From positions 1-50,759 of the forward strand of contig NZ_JAGWUA010000008.1 of the NCBI RefSeq assembly GCF_028868675.1: a stretch of DNA of 50,759 nt, given 5' to 3'. The notes under the pieces are model-generated. The model made no database searches. It was not told the DNA's origin and saw nothing but the letters and a program-made list of their open reading frames with translations. The stretch comes from Bradyrhizobium sp. (GTDB lineage: Bacteria > Pseudomonadota > Alphaproteobacteria > Rhizobiales > Xanthobacteraceae). A program made the position numbers and the translations under genes. How positions within the stretch are numbered: position 1 is the stretch's first letter; every line of letters starts with the position of its first letter. Positions 42,764 to 50,638 of this stretch are shown here, piece after piece.

Positions 42764-45513
42764 GCCGCACCCCGGAGCTTCGTCACCTTGACCTTGACGA
42801 GATCGGCCGCCGAGCCCGTGGCATCGGTGAGATCGAGCAGCATCGGCACCAGCGGATTCATGCTCGGCGCGTCGAAATCCTTGGCGAAGGGCGTCGCCCA
42901 GTGTTCGAACTGCCCGATGATCAGCAGCGTGTCGGGACGGATCCCCTCGCGCAGGACGACGCGGCCCTCGGTGGCGTTGAGGGGCGAGCGCACCTCGATG
43001 CGGTCGCCGTCCGCGATGCTCAATCGCGCGGCCGCGGCCTCGTTCATGACCACGGCGCCGTGGCCGATGACGTTGTCGGCAACCTCCTTGATCAGCTGCA
43101 GGCCGACATTGTTGCCCCACGAATACTGCATGCTGCGGGAGGTCACGAGCCAGAACGGATAGTCCGACATGTCGACCTTGAAGTGCCTGGCGAGCGCGTC
43201 CTCCCACAACTTGCCGAGATCGCGCCAGTGCGGCATCGCCTCGTATTCCTCGAGCTGGCGGTCCCACCAGGTGATGCCCTGCTCGTGCAGTCGGCGCCCG
43301 AGCTCCTTGCCGACGCGGAACAGGCGCTCCTGATAGGGCTGCTCGAAGCGAAGGCCCTGCTCGACGAGACGCGGATAGAGATACCACATCAGGCGTGGAA
43401 ACTCCGTGACGCGAAAGCCGTGCTCACGGAACCAGGCAAGGCCGTCGCTCGCCTGGCCGTCGGTGATCTCCGCGCTAGCAGCCCGGCAGGTCGCGTCCCA
43501 TATCTCCTCGACGCCGTGGGGAACGGCAAGGTCGAGCGAGAAATCGTAGTTCTTGCCCGACAGCTTGACGCCGTGACCGCCGCGGTTGATCGCGCCGTTG
43601 TAGGCTTCAAGGATGCCCGAACGGCGCGCCAGCTCGGTCGCGATCCAGGTGAAGTCGCGCGCCTCGCCTTGCGGCTTCACCGCAGGGTCGCGCAGCGCAA
43701 AGCCCTGATAGTCCCAGAACTGCTCGATATATTTGGTGCCGCCGATGCGCAGCAGTTGCAGGCCCTCGAGGTCGGTGCAATCGGGCAGCAGCACGTCGGC
43801 CATGTGATTGGTCTCGTCGCGCGTCAGCGTGAAGCAGACCGTGAACGGAAAGTTCGCCACCGTCTCGCCGATCCGCTTGGTGTCCCAGAACGAGATCACG
43901 GGATTGGTGCGGTAGACGAACCAGACGTCGGGTGCCGATGCGTGCGGGAAATGCTCAAAATCCTCGCTTTGCTGCATCCAGGCGAGATGGGTCGGCCCCA
44001 GCGCCTGGCTCCAGGCGGAGTTCGCGACCAGCGGCACGAGCGTGCGATGGCCCGAGCGCGACGGCGGCCGGGAGACCCAGCCTTCCTTGCTGGTCGGGTT
44101 CATGGGATAATCCATGAAACCGTCCGGCCCCGGCTTGACGCTCGACCAGCGATTGTCAGCCGGGCGGTTGAGCCGCACCGTGCTGCCGAGCGTACCGCCC
44201 GGCACTTCGAGAGCGCCGAGCAGGCATGGGATCAGGGTGCGCGCCCAGCAACATTCGTAACCGCCCCAGCCATTGTTCACGGTCTTGCCGAAGGAAATCG
44301 AGACGGGGCGAAACGGCAGGGTGACGCCCTCGATCTCGATGGTCTCCCCGACATGGGCGTGGTCGAGGAACTCGTTCGTGATCCGGCGGATGGTGGCGGC
44401 CGGCACGTCGCAGATCCAGCTCGCCCATTCGGGCGAATACGCCTTCACGTGGTCGACGAGATGGGCGAACGCCGGGCGCACCTCGACGCCGCGATGGTCG
44501 ATGACCTCGTCGTCGGGCCCGATCTCGACGCCGTCGACCTTGAACGTGCCCTCGAGCGCGGGATCGGTGTCCTTGGCGTCGAATGCCACCGCGGCGCCGC
44601 TCCGGAGGTCGAACATCAGCGGCTTGCGCGTCTCGGCATTACGCAGGAAATACCCGTTCGGCCCGATCAGATACGGCGACGAGGTCATGTTCCTGATGAA
44701 TGGCAAATCCAGCCGCTCGCGCGGATGCTCGTGCAGCAGCACGTGGATCATGGCGAACAGGAAGGCGACGTCGGTCTTGGGCTTGATCGGAATCCATTCG
44801 GCCGACGCCCCGCCGGTCACCGACAGATGCGGTTCGACCTGCACGCGCTTCATGCCGCGGTTGCGCGCATCGGCATGACGCTTGACACCGCACACCCCAC
44901 CGGATGCCTCGACATTGGCGCCGAACGAAAGCACGTATTCGCAGAGCGGCGTATCCGGCGCGACCGTGAAGGCGCGGTGCCACAATTCGCCGTAGAGATG
45001 CTCCGAATGCGTGCACTTGACGCCCTGGCCGGAGCCGAAGCTCATGTCGACCGGGCCCCACGCGCCGAGGAACGCCGGCAGCGTTCCCATATAGGCGGTC
45101 GGCGTGCCGCCGCCGCCGAAACTCGCCGCCACACGGGGATAACCGGCCTCGTCGATCAGGCCGGCCGCGCGCGCAACCTTGAGCTTGTCCGCCACCAGGT
45201 CGAGCGCCTCGTCCCACGAGATCGGCACGAAGCCGGGATCCTCGTCCCGCCCCTTCCTGGGGTTCGTGCGCTTCATCGGGGTCAGCACGCGATTGGGCGT
45301 ATAGGCCTTCTGCACCAGACCGAAGGCCTTGACGCAGACCTTGCCGCCGGCCGGGTGAATGGCCGCCGCGTCGAAGTTCGGAGTGATCTCGGTCGCGACA
45401 TCGTTCTCGATGCGCACCTTCAGCAGATCGGGGCCGGCCACGCACTGGTAACAATAGGTCGAGACGGTTCTCTCCTCATGCGCCGCCTTGCCTGGTGCAG
45501 CCTTGGCCGGCAT
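42760..45513 (-). CDS. padB: Phenylacetyl-CoA:acceptor oxidoreductase, molybdopterin subunit
   Basis: A 917-residue DMSO-reductase-family protein. Reaction (family): phenylacetyl-CoA + 2 quinone + 2 H2O to phenylglyoxylate + CoA + 2 quinol. Seen: an N-terminal cluster region with Cys21, Cys24 and Cys60 but no Cys at the usual third position (CYQCVAGPDLL); GQGVKCTHSEHLYGELWH with Cys167 where the Mo ligand is expected; VYRTNPVISFWDTKRIG; and the C-terminal MPT domain YPFWLVTSRSMQYSWGNNVG. There is no twin-arginine signal, so it should be cytosolic. Phenylacetate-CoA ligase and the PadC/PadD-like partner in the operon support PadB over other DMSO-reductase enzymes. The start follows the thioesterase stop by five bases. 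Confidence 0.85.
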   Translation of the reverse strand: MPAKAAPGKAAHEERTVSTYCYQCVAGPDLLKVRIENDVATEITPNFDAAAIHPAGGKVCVKAFGLVQKAYTPNRVLTPMKRTNPRKGRDEDPGFVPISWDEALDLVADKLKVARAAGLIDEAGYPRVAASFGGGGTPTAYMGTLPAFLGAWGPVDMSFGSGQGVKCTHSEHLYGELWHRAFTVAPDTPLCEYVLSFGANVEASGGVCGVKRHADARNRGMKRVQVEPHLSVTGGASAEWIPIKPKTDVAFLFAMIHVLLHEHPRERLDLPFIRNMTSSPYLIGPNGYFLRNAETRKPLMFDLRSGAAVAFDAKDTDPALEGTFKVDGVEIGPDDEVIDHRGVEVRPAFAHLVDHVKAYSPEWASWICDVPAATIRRITNEFLDHAHVGETIEIEGVTLPFRPVSISFGKTVNNGWGGYECCWARTLIPCLLGALEVPGGTLGSTVRLNRPADNRWSSVKPGPDGFMDYPMNPTSKEGWVSRPPSRSGHRTLVPLVANSAWSQALGPTHLAWMQQSEDFEHFPHASAPDVWFVYRTNPVISFWDTKRIGETVANFPFTVCFTLTRDETNHMADVLLPDCTDLEGLQLLRIGGTKYIEQFWDYQGFALRDPAVKPQGEARDFTWIATELARRSGILEAYNGAINRGGHGVKLSGKNYDFSLDLAVPHGVEEIWDATCRAASAEITDGQASDGLAWFREHGFRVTEFPRLMWYLYPRLVEQGLRFEQPYQERLFRVGKELGRRLHEQGITWWDRQLEEYEAMPHWRDLGKLWEDALARHFKVDMSDYPFWLVTSRSMQYSWGNNVGLQLIKEVADNVIGHGAVVMNEAAAARLSIADGDRIEVRSPLNATEGRVVLREGIRPDTLLIIGQFEHWATPFAKDFDAPSMNPLVPMLLDLTDATGSAADLVKVKVTKLRGAA

Positions 45514-45518
45514 GACGT

Positions 45519-45932
45519 CTATCCCGCCCTCGCCGTCCGCTTGGCGGCTTTCGCCTTCAGCCGCTCGATCGTCTTGCCCACGTCGACCATGAACCGGCCG
45601 TGCGTGCCGCTGCAGATCGGTTCGACCTCGTCCTTCGCCGAAACGTCGAACGAAACCTTGCGCCCGTCGACGGCGCTCACGGTGACCTTGATCTCGACCG
45701 ACATGCCGAGCAGCGTCGGCGCGACATGCTTGATGGCGATATCGGTGCCGACCGAATCCTCTCCGGCGTCGCCATATTCGAGCAGGAGGTCGCGGCAGGT
45801 CTGCTCGATATCGCGCACCAGGTAAGGCGTGCCGTAAACGCGGCCGTCTTCGCCCATGAAGCCGATGCTGCGGTCACGGTCCACCGTGATCTGGCTCGTT
45901 CGCGAAACGCCGGGACGGAGGTCCGCCTTCAT
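45519..45932 (-). CDS. FlK-like hotdog thioesterase
   Basis: A 137-residue hotdog protein. Seen: VYGTPYLVRDIEQTCRDLLL and SVGTDIAIKHVAPTLLGMSV. These resemble fluoroacetyl-CoA thioesterase, with the Thr (GTP), Glu (DIEQ) and His (KHVAPT) of its catalytic triad in place, followed by VDGRKVSFDVSAKDEVEPIC. AAGGAG lies seven bases before the ATG at 45932; a GTG at 45938 is too close to it. It is first gene of the pad operon, with an FNR-like box 66 bases upstream. Inferred: hydrolysis of an acyl-CoA intermediate, such as phenylglyoxylyl-CoA, or rescue of CoA from dead-end thioesters. Substrate unproven. Confidence 0.8.
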   Translation of the reverse strand: MKADLRPGVSRTSQITVDRDRSIGFMGEDGRVYGTPYLVRDIEQTCRDLLLEYGDAGEDSVGTDIAIKHVAPTLLGMSVEIKVTVSAVDGRKVSFDVSAKDEVEPICSGTHGRFMVDVGKTIERLKAKAAKRTARAG

Positions 45933-45997
45933 AGCCACTCTCCTTTGGACTGATGCATGAGATGTTGCGATTAGATTGACTTTGCGCTTCCAATTAC

Positions 45998-46011
45998 TTG
46001 ACCGATGTCAA
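45998..46011. promoter_or_regulatory. FNR/CRP-like box TTGAC-CGAT-GTCAA
   Basis: A perfect inverted repeat, 66 bases upstream of the thioesterase ATG and just downstream of the ABC operon's last gene (ends 46029). It is the likely activator site of the thioesterase-padB-padCD-paaK operon. Confidence 0.7.
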
Positions 46012-46028
46012 CGGCCCCGCGCATTTGC

Positions 46029-46730
46029 TCAGATTCCCAGATATGCTTCGCGAACCCGCCGGTCGTTCTGGATGTCGGTCGCGTTGCCATCCAGCGCCAC
46101 CCTGCCGGTCTCCAGCACATAGGCGCGGTCCGCAATGGCGAGAGCCGCGCCCGCGTTCTGCTCGACGAGCAGAATGGTCAGGCCTTCGTCCTTGAGCGAT
46201 CGGATCACCGCGAGCACGTGATCGACCAGATTGGGCGCAAGCCCCATCGACGGTTCGTCCAGCAGCAGCAACCGCGGGCTCGCCATCAGCGCCCGGCCGA
46301 TCGCCAGCATCTGCTGCTGTCCGCCCGAGAGCGTTCCGGCGGGCGCTTCCCAGATCGCATCGAGCATCGGGAACAGCCTGCAGACGCGCGCGAGAGACTG
46401 CCCGAGATCGCCGCCGCGGCGCGACCACGCGCCGAGCCTCAGATTGTCCTTCACCGACAGGGAATCGAACACCTGGCGCCCTTCCGGCACCTGTGAAATG
46501 CCCGCCCCCACCCGCGCATGCGCGGACCATTGCTCGATCGGCTGGGTCTCGAACCGCACCGAGCCGGCGGTGATCGGCTGCACGCCGGAAATGGCATGCA
46601 TCAGCGTGGTCTTGCCGGCGCCGTTGGCGCCGATCAGCGTCACGATCTCGCCGGCGTCGACGTGCAGCGTGACGCCGTGGAGAACCTCGATGCGGCCGTA
46701 GGCGCTCCTGAGGTTTTCAACCGAAAGCAC
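46029..46730 (-). CDS. ABC transporter ATP-binding protein (LivF family), system 3
   Basis: A 233-residue ATPase. Seen: Walker A GANGAGKT, QVPEGRQVFDSLSVKDNL, signature LSGGQQQMLAIGRAL, Walker B LLLLDEPSMGLAP and VEQNAG, typical of LivF. The start is a GTG at 46730 because AGGAGG lies six bases upstream; the frame is open further but overlaps livG in another phase. The start lies inside the end of livG (14-base overlap). Last gene of the system 3 operon. Inferred substrate: phenylacetate or another aromatic acid, from the adjacent pad operon with the same kind of box. Confidence 0.9.
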   Translation of the reverse strand: MLSVENLRSAYGRIEVLHGVTLHVDAGEIVTLIGANGAGKTTLMHAISGVQPITAGSVRFETQPIEQWSAHARVGAGISQVPEGRQVFDSLSVKDNLRLGAWSRRGGDLGQSLARVCRLFPMLDAIWEAPAGTLSGGQQQMLAIGRALMASPRLLLLDEPSMGLAPNLVDHVLAVIRSLKDEGLTILLVEQNAGAALAIADRAYVLETGRVALDGNATDIQNDRRVREAYLGI

Positions 46731-47502
46731 GAGCCGCCTCCTTGGATCCGTGATCCCCCAGATAGGCTTCGATGACCGCCGGATTGGCACGCACCTGTTC
46801 GGGCGTGCCTTCGGCAAGCGTGCGGCCTCGCGCCAGAACGAGAACGCGGTCGGAGATGTTCATCACCAGACGCATGTCGTGCTCGACCAGCATGACCGTG
46901 ATGCCGTCCTTCACCAGCGAGCGGATGACGCGATCGACCTCCTGGGTTTCCACCGGATTGCAGCCGGCGGCGGGTTCGTCGAGCAGCAGCAGCTTCGGGT
47001 CGCTGGCAAGGGCGCGCGCGATTTCGAGACGCTTGAGCGCGCCATAGGCGAGTGCGCCGGACGCGCGCCGCGCGTCGTCGGCAAGGCCGACGCGAGCAAG
47101 CGCTGCGAGCGCCACTTCGCGCGTCGCGGCATTCTGGCGCCGCACCGAAGGCCAGTGCAGCAGGTCGGCCAGGATGCCGGTGTCTTCATGGCGATGGTGA
47201 CCGACCATCACGTTTTCCAGCACCGACATCCGCGAGAATATCTGCAGGTTCTGGAAGGTCCGCGACAGGCCTCGTCGCGCCAGCCGGTCCGGCTCGAGCC
47301 CCGTCACGGTTTCGCCGGCGAAGCGGACGCATCCGTGGCTCGGCGTATAGATGCCCGAAATCAGGTTGAACAGCGTGGTCTTGCCGGAGCCGTTCGGCCC
47401 GATGATCGAAAACACCTGCCCCGCGGCGATCGAGAGGCTGACCTCATCGATGGCCCGCACGCCACCGAAGCTCACGGAGAGCTGCTCGGCCTCCAGGATC
47501 AT
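46717..47502 (-). CDS. ABC transporter ATP-binding protein (LivG family), system 3
   Basis: A 261-residue ATPase. Seen: Walker A GPNGSGKT, LSRTFQNLQIFSRMSVLENV (LivG-typical), the signature region ALAYGALKRLEIARAL in which the LSGGQ is degenerate (AYGAL), Walker B LLLLDEPAAGCNP and VEHDMR. The ATG at 47502 overlaps the livM stop; a GTG at 47505 also fits. It works with the LivF ATPase of the same operon. Confidence 0.9.
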   Translation of the reverse strand: MILEAEQLSVSFGGVRAIDEVSLSIAAGQVFSIIGPNGSGKTTLFNLISGIYTPSHGCVRFAGETVTGLEPDRLARRGLSRTFQNLQIFSRMSVLENVMVGHHRHEDTGILADLLHWPSVRRQNAATREVALAALARVGLADDARRASGALAYGALKRLEIARALASDPKLLLLDEPAAGCNPVETQEVDRVIRSLVKDGITVMLVEHDMRLVMNISDRVLVLARGRTLAEGTPEQVRANPAVIEAYLGDHGSKEAARAFG

Positions 47503-48446
47503 CACTTGCGCCGCCCCGCAAGCGCGCCGGCGATCGACGGCACGATGCCCTGGCGCAGGAAGATCATGAAGACCATGACGACGAGTCCGAGCAGCGCTTG
47601 CTCATAGTCGTGGAAGACGGTCAGCGCCTGCGGCAGCACCACCAGCACGCATGCGCCTACGAGGGATCCGACGATCGATCCCATGCCGCCGAGCACGACC
47701 ATGGCGACGAGCTCGATCGACCGCAGGAATCCCGCCGCGTCCGGCGTGATGTAGCCGTTGAACAGCGCCAGGAACGATCCGGCCACCGAGGCGTACATGG
47801 CGGAGATGACGAAGATCGCGAGCTTCTTGCGCGCCACGTCGATGCCGAGCACGCGCGCGGCGATCTCGCTGTCGTGGATGGCCTGCAGCGCGCGGCCGGT
47901 CGGGCTGTCCATCAGGTTGAGCGCCAGCACGAATCCGCAGACGAAGGTCACGCCGGCGACCCAGTACCAGGCGGTCGCGCCGCGCACGCTCCAACCGAAC
48001 AGCTCGAGCTTTGGAACGCTCATGCCGTCCGGCCCGCCGGTCCATCGCGCCTCGTTGGTCAGCACGATCGCGAGCAGCAAGCCCAGGCCGAGGGTCGCGA
48101 CGGCGAGATAGTGCCCCTTCAATCTGAGGATCGGCCGGCCGACCAGAAACGCGATTCCCCCCGACAGCAGCGCACCGGCGAGCAGGCTGAGCCACGACGG
48201 CAGTCCGAGATGCACCGGACCGATCGCGACCGAATAGGCTCCGATACCGAGAAATCCGGCGTGACCGAGGCTGACCTGACCGGCGAAGCCCATCAGCAGG
48301 TTGAGGCCGACGACCGCGAGCGAGAAGATCAAGACGAGCACGCCGATGCGGTAGTAGTACCCCGACGGGAAGAACAGCGGCAGGATCGCGACCAATGCCG
48401 CAATCGCAATCGCCGGCATCAAACGGGTTTGGAGCAGCGCGCGCAA
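47502..48446 (-). CDS. ABC transporter permease (LivM family), system 3
   Basis: A 314-residue permease. Seen: LLMGFAGQVSLGHAGFLGIG (LivM signature), ILRLKGHYLAVATLGLGLLL, TGGPDGMSVP and VLGGMGSIVGSLVGACVLVV. I infer a TTG start at 48446 (giving MRALLQTRLMPAIAIAAL), which overlaps the livH stop region and matches the usual LivM N-terminus. An ATG at 48419 is the conservative alternative. The TGGPDG motif is common in aromatic- and branched-chain-type LivM proteins. The start is the least certain of the window's permeases. Confidence 0.87.
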   Translation of the reverse strand: MRALLQTRLMPAIAIAALVAILPLFFPSGYYYRIGVLVLIFSLAVVGLNLLMGFAGQVSLGHAGFLGIGAYSVAIGPVHLGLPSWLSLLAGALLSGGIAFLVGRPILRLKGHYLAVATLGLGLLLAIVLTNEARWTGGPDGMSVPKLELFGWSVRGATAWYWVAGVTFVCGFVLALNLMDSPTGRALQAIHDSEIAARVLGIDVARKKLAIFVISAMYASVAGSFLALFNGYITPDAAGFLRSIELVAMVVLGGMGSIVGSLVGACVLVVLPQALTVFHDYEQALLGLVVMVFMIFLRQGIVPSIAGALAGRRK

Positions 48447-48447
48447 T

Positions 48448-49320
48448 CTACACCCGCTCGACTTTGGCCCGGCCAAACAGGCCCTGCGGGATCGCAACCA
48501 GCACCACGAGGATGATCAGGAAGGCGACCGCATCCTTGTAGTTCGAGGAGACGTAGCCCGCCGCAAAGGCCTCCATCATCCCGATCAGGAGACCGCCGAC
48601 CACGGCTCCCGCCGCGCTGCCGATCCCGCCGAGCATGGCGGCGGCAAATCCCTTCAGCGCGAGCAGCGTCCCGGCGTCATAGCTCGTCAATGCGATGGGG
48701 GTGATGAGAATGCCGGCAATTGCGCCGATCGCCGCCGATACCGCGAACGAGAAATCGACGATCCGCCGCGTATCGATGCCGATGAGCCGCGCGGCGAGGC
48801 GATTGGCGGCGGTTGCGACCACCGCCTTGCCGAGCAGGGTCCGCTCGATCAGCAGCCACAGCAACAGCACGATGACCGTCGCGCCCGCCAGCACGACGAG
48901 GCTTTGCGGCAGGATCGCCGCGCCGGCGAACTGGATGGGGTCCGCGCCCAACAGCGGCGGCAGGCTGTGGAAACGCCGGTCGAACACGATCTGCGCCACG
49001 CCGCGCAGGAAGATCGAGGCGCCGATCGTGATCATGATCAGGGCAACCGGGCTCGCGCCGCGCGCGGGCTCGATGGCGAAGCGATGCAGCGCCATCCCGA
49101 TCGCCGTGGTCGCGACCACGGCGATCAGCGCAGCCAGCGGCAGTGGAACGCCGGCAAGAGCTGCGAACACGGTCGTCATCCCGCCCAGCATGACGAATTC
49201 ACCCTGGGCAAAGTTGATGATGTCCGACGCCTTGTAGATCAGCGTGAAGCCGAGGGCGACCAGCGCGTAGATCGCGCCAACGGTCAACCCCGACGACATG
49301 AATTGCAGCAGTTCGGCCAT
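48448..49320 (-). CDS. ABC transporter permease (LivH family), system 3
   Basis: A 290-residue permease. Seen: MSSGLTVGAIYALVALGFTL, IYKASDIINFAQGEFVMLGG (the LivH N-FAQGEF variant) and AAAMLGGIGSAAGAVVGGLL. About eight membrane segments. It forms the channel with the LivM protein encoded next. A strong hairpin separates it from the binding-protein gene upstream, so it may be made in smaller amounts. Confidence 0.9.
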   Translation of the reverse strand: MAELLQFMSSGLTVGAIYALVALGFTLIYKASDIINFAQGEFVMLGGMTTVFAALAGVPLPLAALIAVVATTAIGMALHRFAIEPARGASPVALIMITIGASIFLRGVAQIVFDRRFHSLPPLLGADPIQFAGAAILPQSLVVLAGATVIVLLLWLLIERTLLGKAVVATAANRLAARLIGIDTRRIVDFSFAVSAAIGAIAGILITPIALTSYDAGTLLALKGFAAAMLGGIGSAAGAVVGGLLIGMMEAFAAGYVSSNYKDAVAFLIILVVLVAIPQGLFGRAKVERV

Positions 49321-49364
49321 CGCGTCCGGGCCTCTCGCGACTTGGGTTCAATCCCGACAAAGAG

Positions 49365-49400
49365 CGGCGGGCAGGCGCAGCCCCGCCCGCCTGCCCGCCG
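49365..49400 (-). terminator. 13-bp perfect hairpin between binding-protein and permease genes
   Basis: CGGCGGGCAGGCG (49365-49377) pairs perfectly with CGCCTGCCCGCCG (49388-49400) around a 10-base loop. It starts seven bases after the stop of the binding-protein gene and has no T-tract. It probably stabilises the upstream transcript or attenuates, so that the binding protein outnumbers the membrane complex. Confidence 0.65.
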
Positions 49401-49406
49401 TCCGGG

Positions 49407-50564
49407 TCACGACCCCGAGACCAGCATCCAGTCGCCGTCCTTGATCTCCAGGACGCGGAATGCCGACAGGTCGAGCCCCATGTGGTCGGTCGCCGACATG
49501 TTCACGATGCCGCCGGTTCCGACGTAGCCCTTGGTGCGCTCGATCTCGTCGCGAACTTTTGCAGGGTCCGCGCTCTTCGCGCGCTGCATCGCTTCGACCA
49601 GGATCATGAAGCCGTCATAGGCATGACCGCCGAAGGTCGACACCGGCTGGCCGGTCTTGGTCTGGTAGGTGCGCGAATAGTTCACGACGACGGATTTCTG
49701 GGGATCGCTGCCCGCGAGCTTGTCCGCGACCAGAAGGGCCGCCGCCGGCAGCCGCACGCCCTCGGCCGCAGCACCTGCGAGTTCGATGAACTGCTTGGAG
49801 GCGACGCCATGGCTCTGGTACAGCGGCAGCGCGATTCCGAGCTGGCGATAGTTGCGCGTCACGATCGCCGGACCCTGGCCGAAGCCCGGATTGACCACCG
49901 CCTGCACGCCCGCCTTGTTGCGGATGTTGGTGAGCTGCGGCGTCATGTCGCTGTCGCGCGGACCGTAGTTCTCCTCGAGAGCGATGCTGATTCCCGCCTT
50001 CGGCGCCACCGCGACACATTGATCGCGCATCGACTTGCCGAACGCGTCGGTGCCCGAGATCATCGCAATCGTGGTCAGGTTGCGGCTCTTGAGGTCCGCA
50101 AAGATCTTCTCGCAGGCCATCTTGTCGGTGTGCGGCGTCTTGAAGGTCCATTTGCGCACGGGCTCCACGATCTGGATCGCGCCGGCGAGCGAGATGAACG
50201 GAATCTTGGCATCTTCGAAGATCTGCATCATGGCGAGCGTCGTGCCGGTCGTGCTGCCGCCGACCATCGCGACCACCTTGTCCTCCTCGACCAGGCGTGT
50301 CGCAAAGGTGCGCGCATTGTCGGCGCTGCCGGCGTCGTCATAGACGACGAGCTGCAGCTTCTGGCCGTTCACGCCGCCTTTCGCGTTGATCTCGTCGACA
50401 TAGATTTCCAGTGTCCGCTTCTCGGGATCGCCGAGAAAGGAGGCCGGCCCGGTGACGGACAGGACCGAGCCGATCTTGATCTGGGCGGAGGCCCGGTCGC
50501 CAATGCCGAGCAGTCCGATGCAGACAGCCGCGGTGGCCACGGCAAGGCGTTGCAATGCACTCAT
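49407..50564 (-). CDS. Periplasmic substrate-binding protein (HAAT family), system 3
   Basis: A 385-residue binding protein. Seen: a Sec signal (LAVATAAVCIGLLGIGDRAS) with likely cleavage after ASA, then QIKIGSVLSVTGPASFLGDP, the mature type-I fold start. It also has MVGGSTTGTTLAMMQIFEDA and HAYDGFMILVEAMQRAKSAD near the C-terminus. First gene of the system 3 operon, with an FNR-like box 61 bases upstream. Inferred: periplasmic capture of an aromatic acid (perhaps phenylacetate), because it abuts the pad operon and shares its type of control. The ligand is not proven by sequence. Confidence 0.9.
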   Translation of the reverse strand: MSALQRLAVATAAVCIGLLGIGDRASAQIKIGSVLSVTGPASFLGDPEKRTLEIYVDEINAKGGVNGQKLQLVVYDDAGSADNARTFATRLVEEDKVVAMVGGSTTGTTLAMMQIFEDAKIPFISLAGAIQIVEPVRKWTFKTPHTDKMACEKIFADLKSRNLTTIAMISGTDAFGKSMRDQCVAVAPKAGISIALEENYGPRDSDMTPQLTNIRNKAGVQAVVNPGFGQGPAIVTRNYRQLGIALPLYQSHGVASKQFIELAGAAAEGVRLPAAALLVADKLAGSDPQKSVVVNYSRTYQTKTGQPVSTFGGHAYDGFMILVEAMQRAKSADPAKVRDEIERTKGYVGTGGIVNMSATDHMGLDLSAFRVLEIKDGDWMLVSGS

Positions 50565-50624
50565 GGGATTTCCTCATGATTTCGTTGTTGGATGAATGCA
50601 TATCAGACCGGCGCACGCCGACGC

Positions 50625-50638
50625 TTGACCGAATTCAA
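50625..50638. promoter_or_regulatory. FNR/CRP-like box TTGAC-CGAA-TTCAA
   Basis: Keeps the TTGA-N6-TCAA core; the right half has T instead of G at its first base. It is 61 bases upstream of the system 3 binding-protein ATG. Confidence 0.6.

Noticed and set aside
41165..43387. 740-residue version of the padC-padD fusion with a longer N-terminus
   Set aside because: The extra 208 residues overlap padB out of phase and lack motifs. The ATG at 42763 overlaps the padB stop exactly as expected.
42901..45825. Very long plus-strand open frame (974 codons) opposite padB
   Set aside because: It mirrors the codon bias of padB, has no recognisable motif and is rich in Arg/Asp/His. It is a shadow of the real gene.
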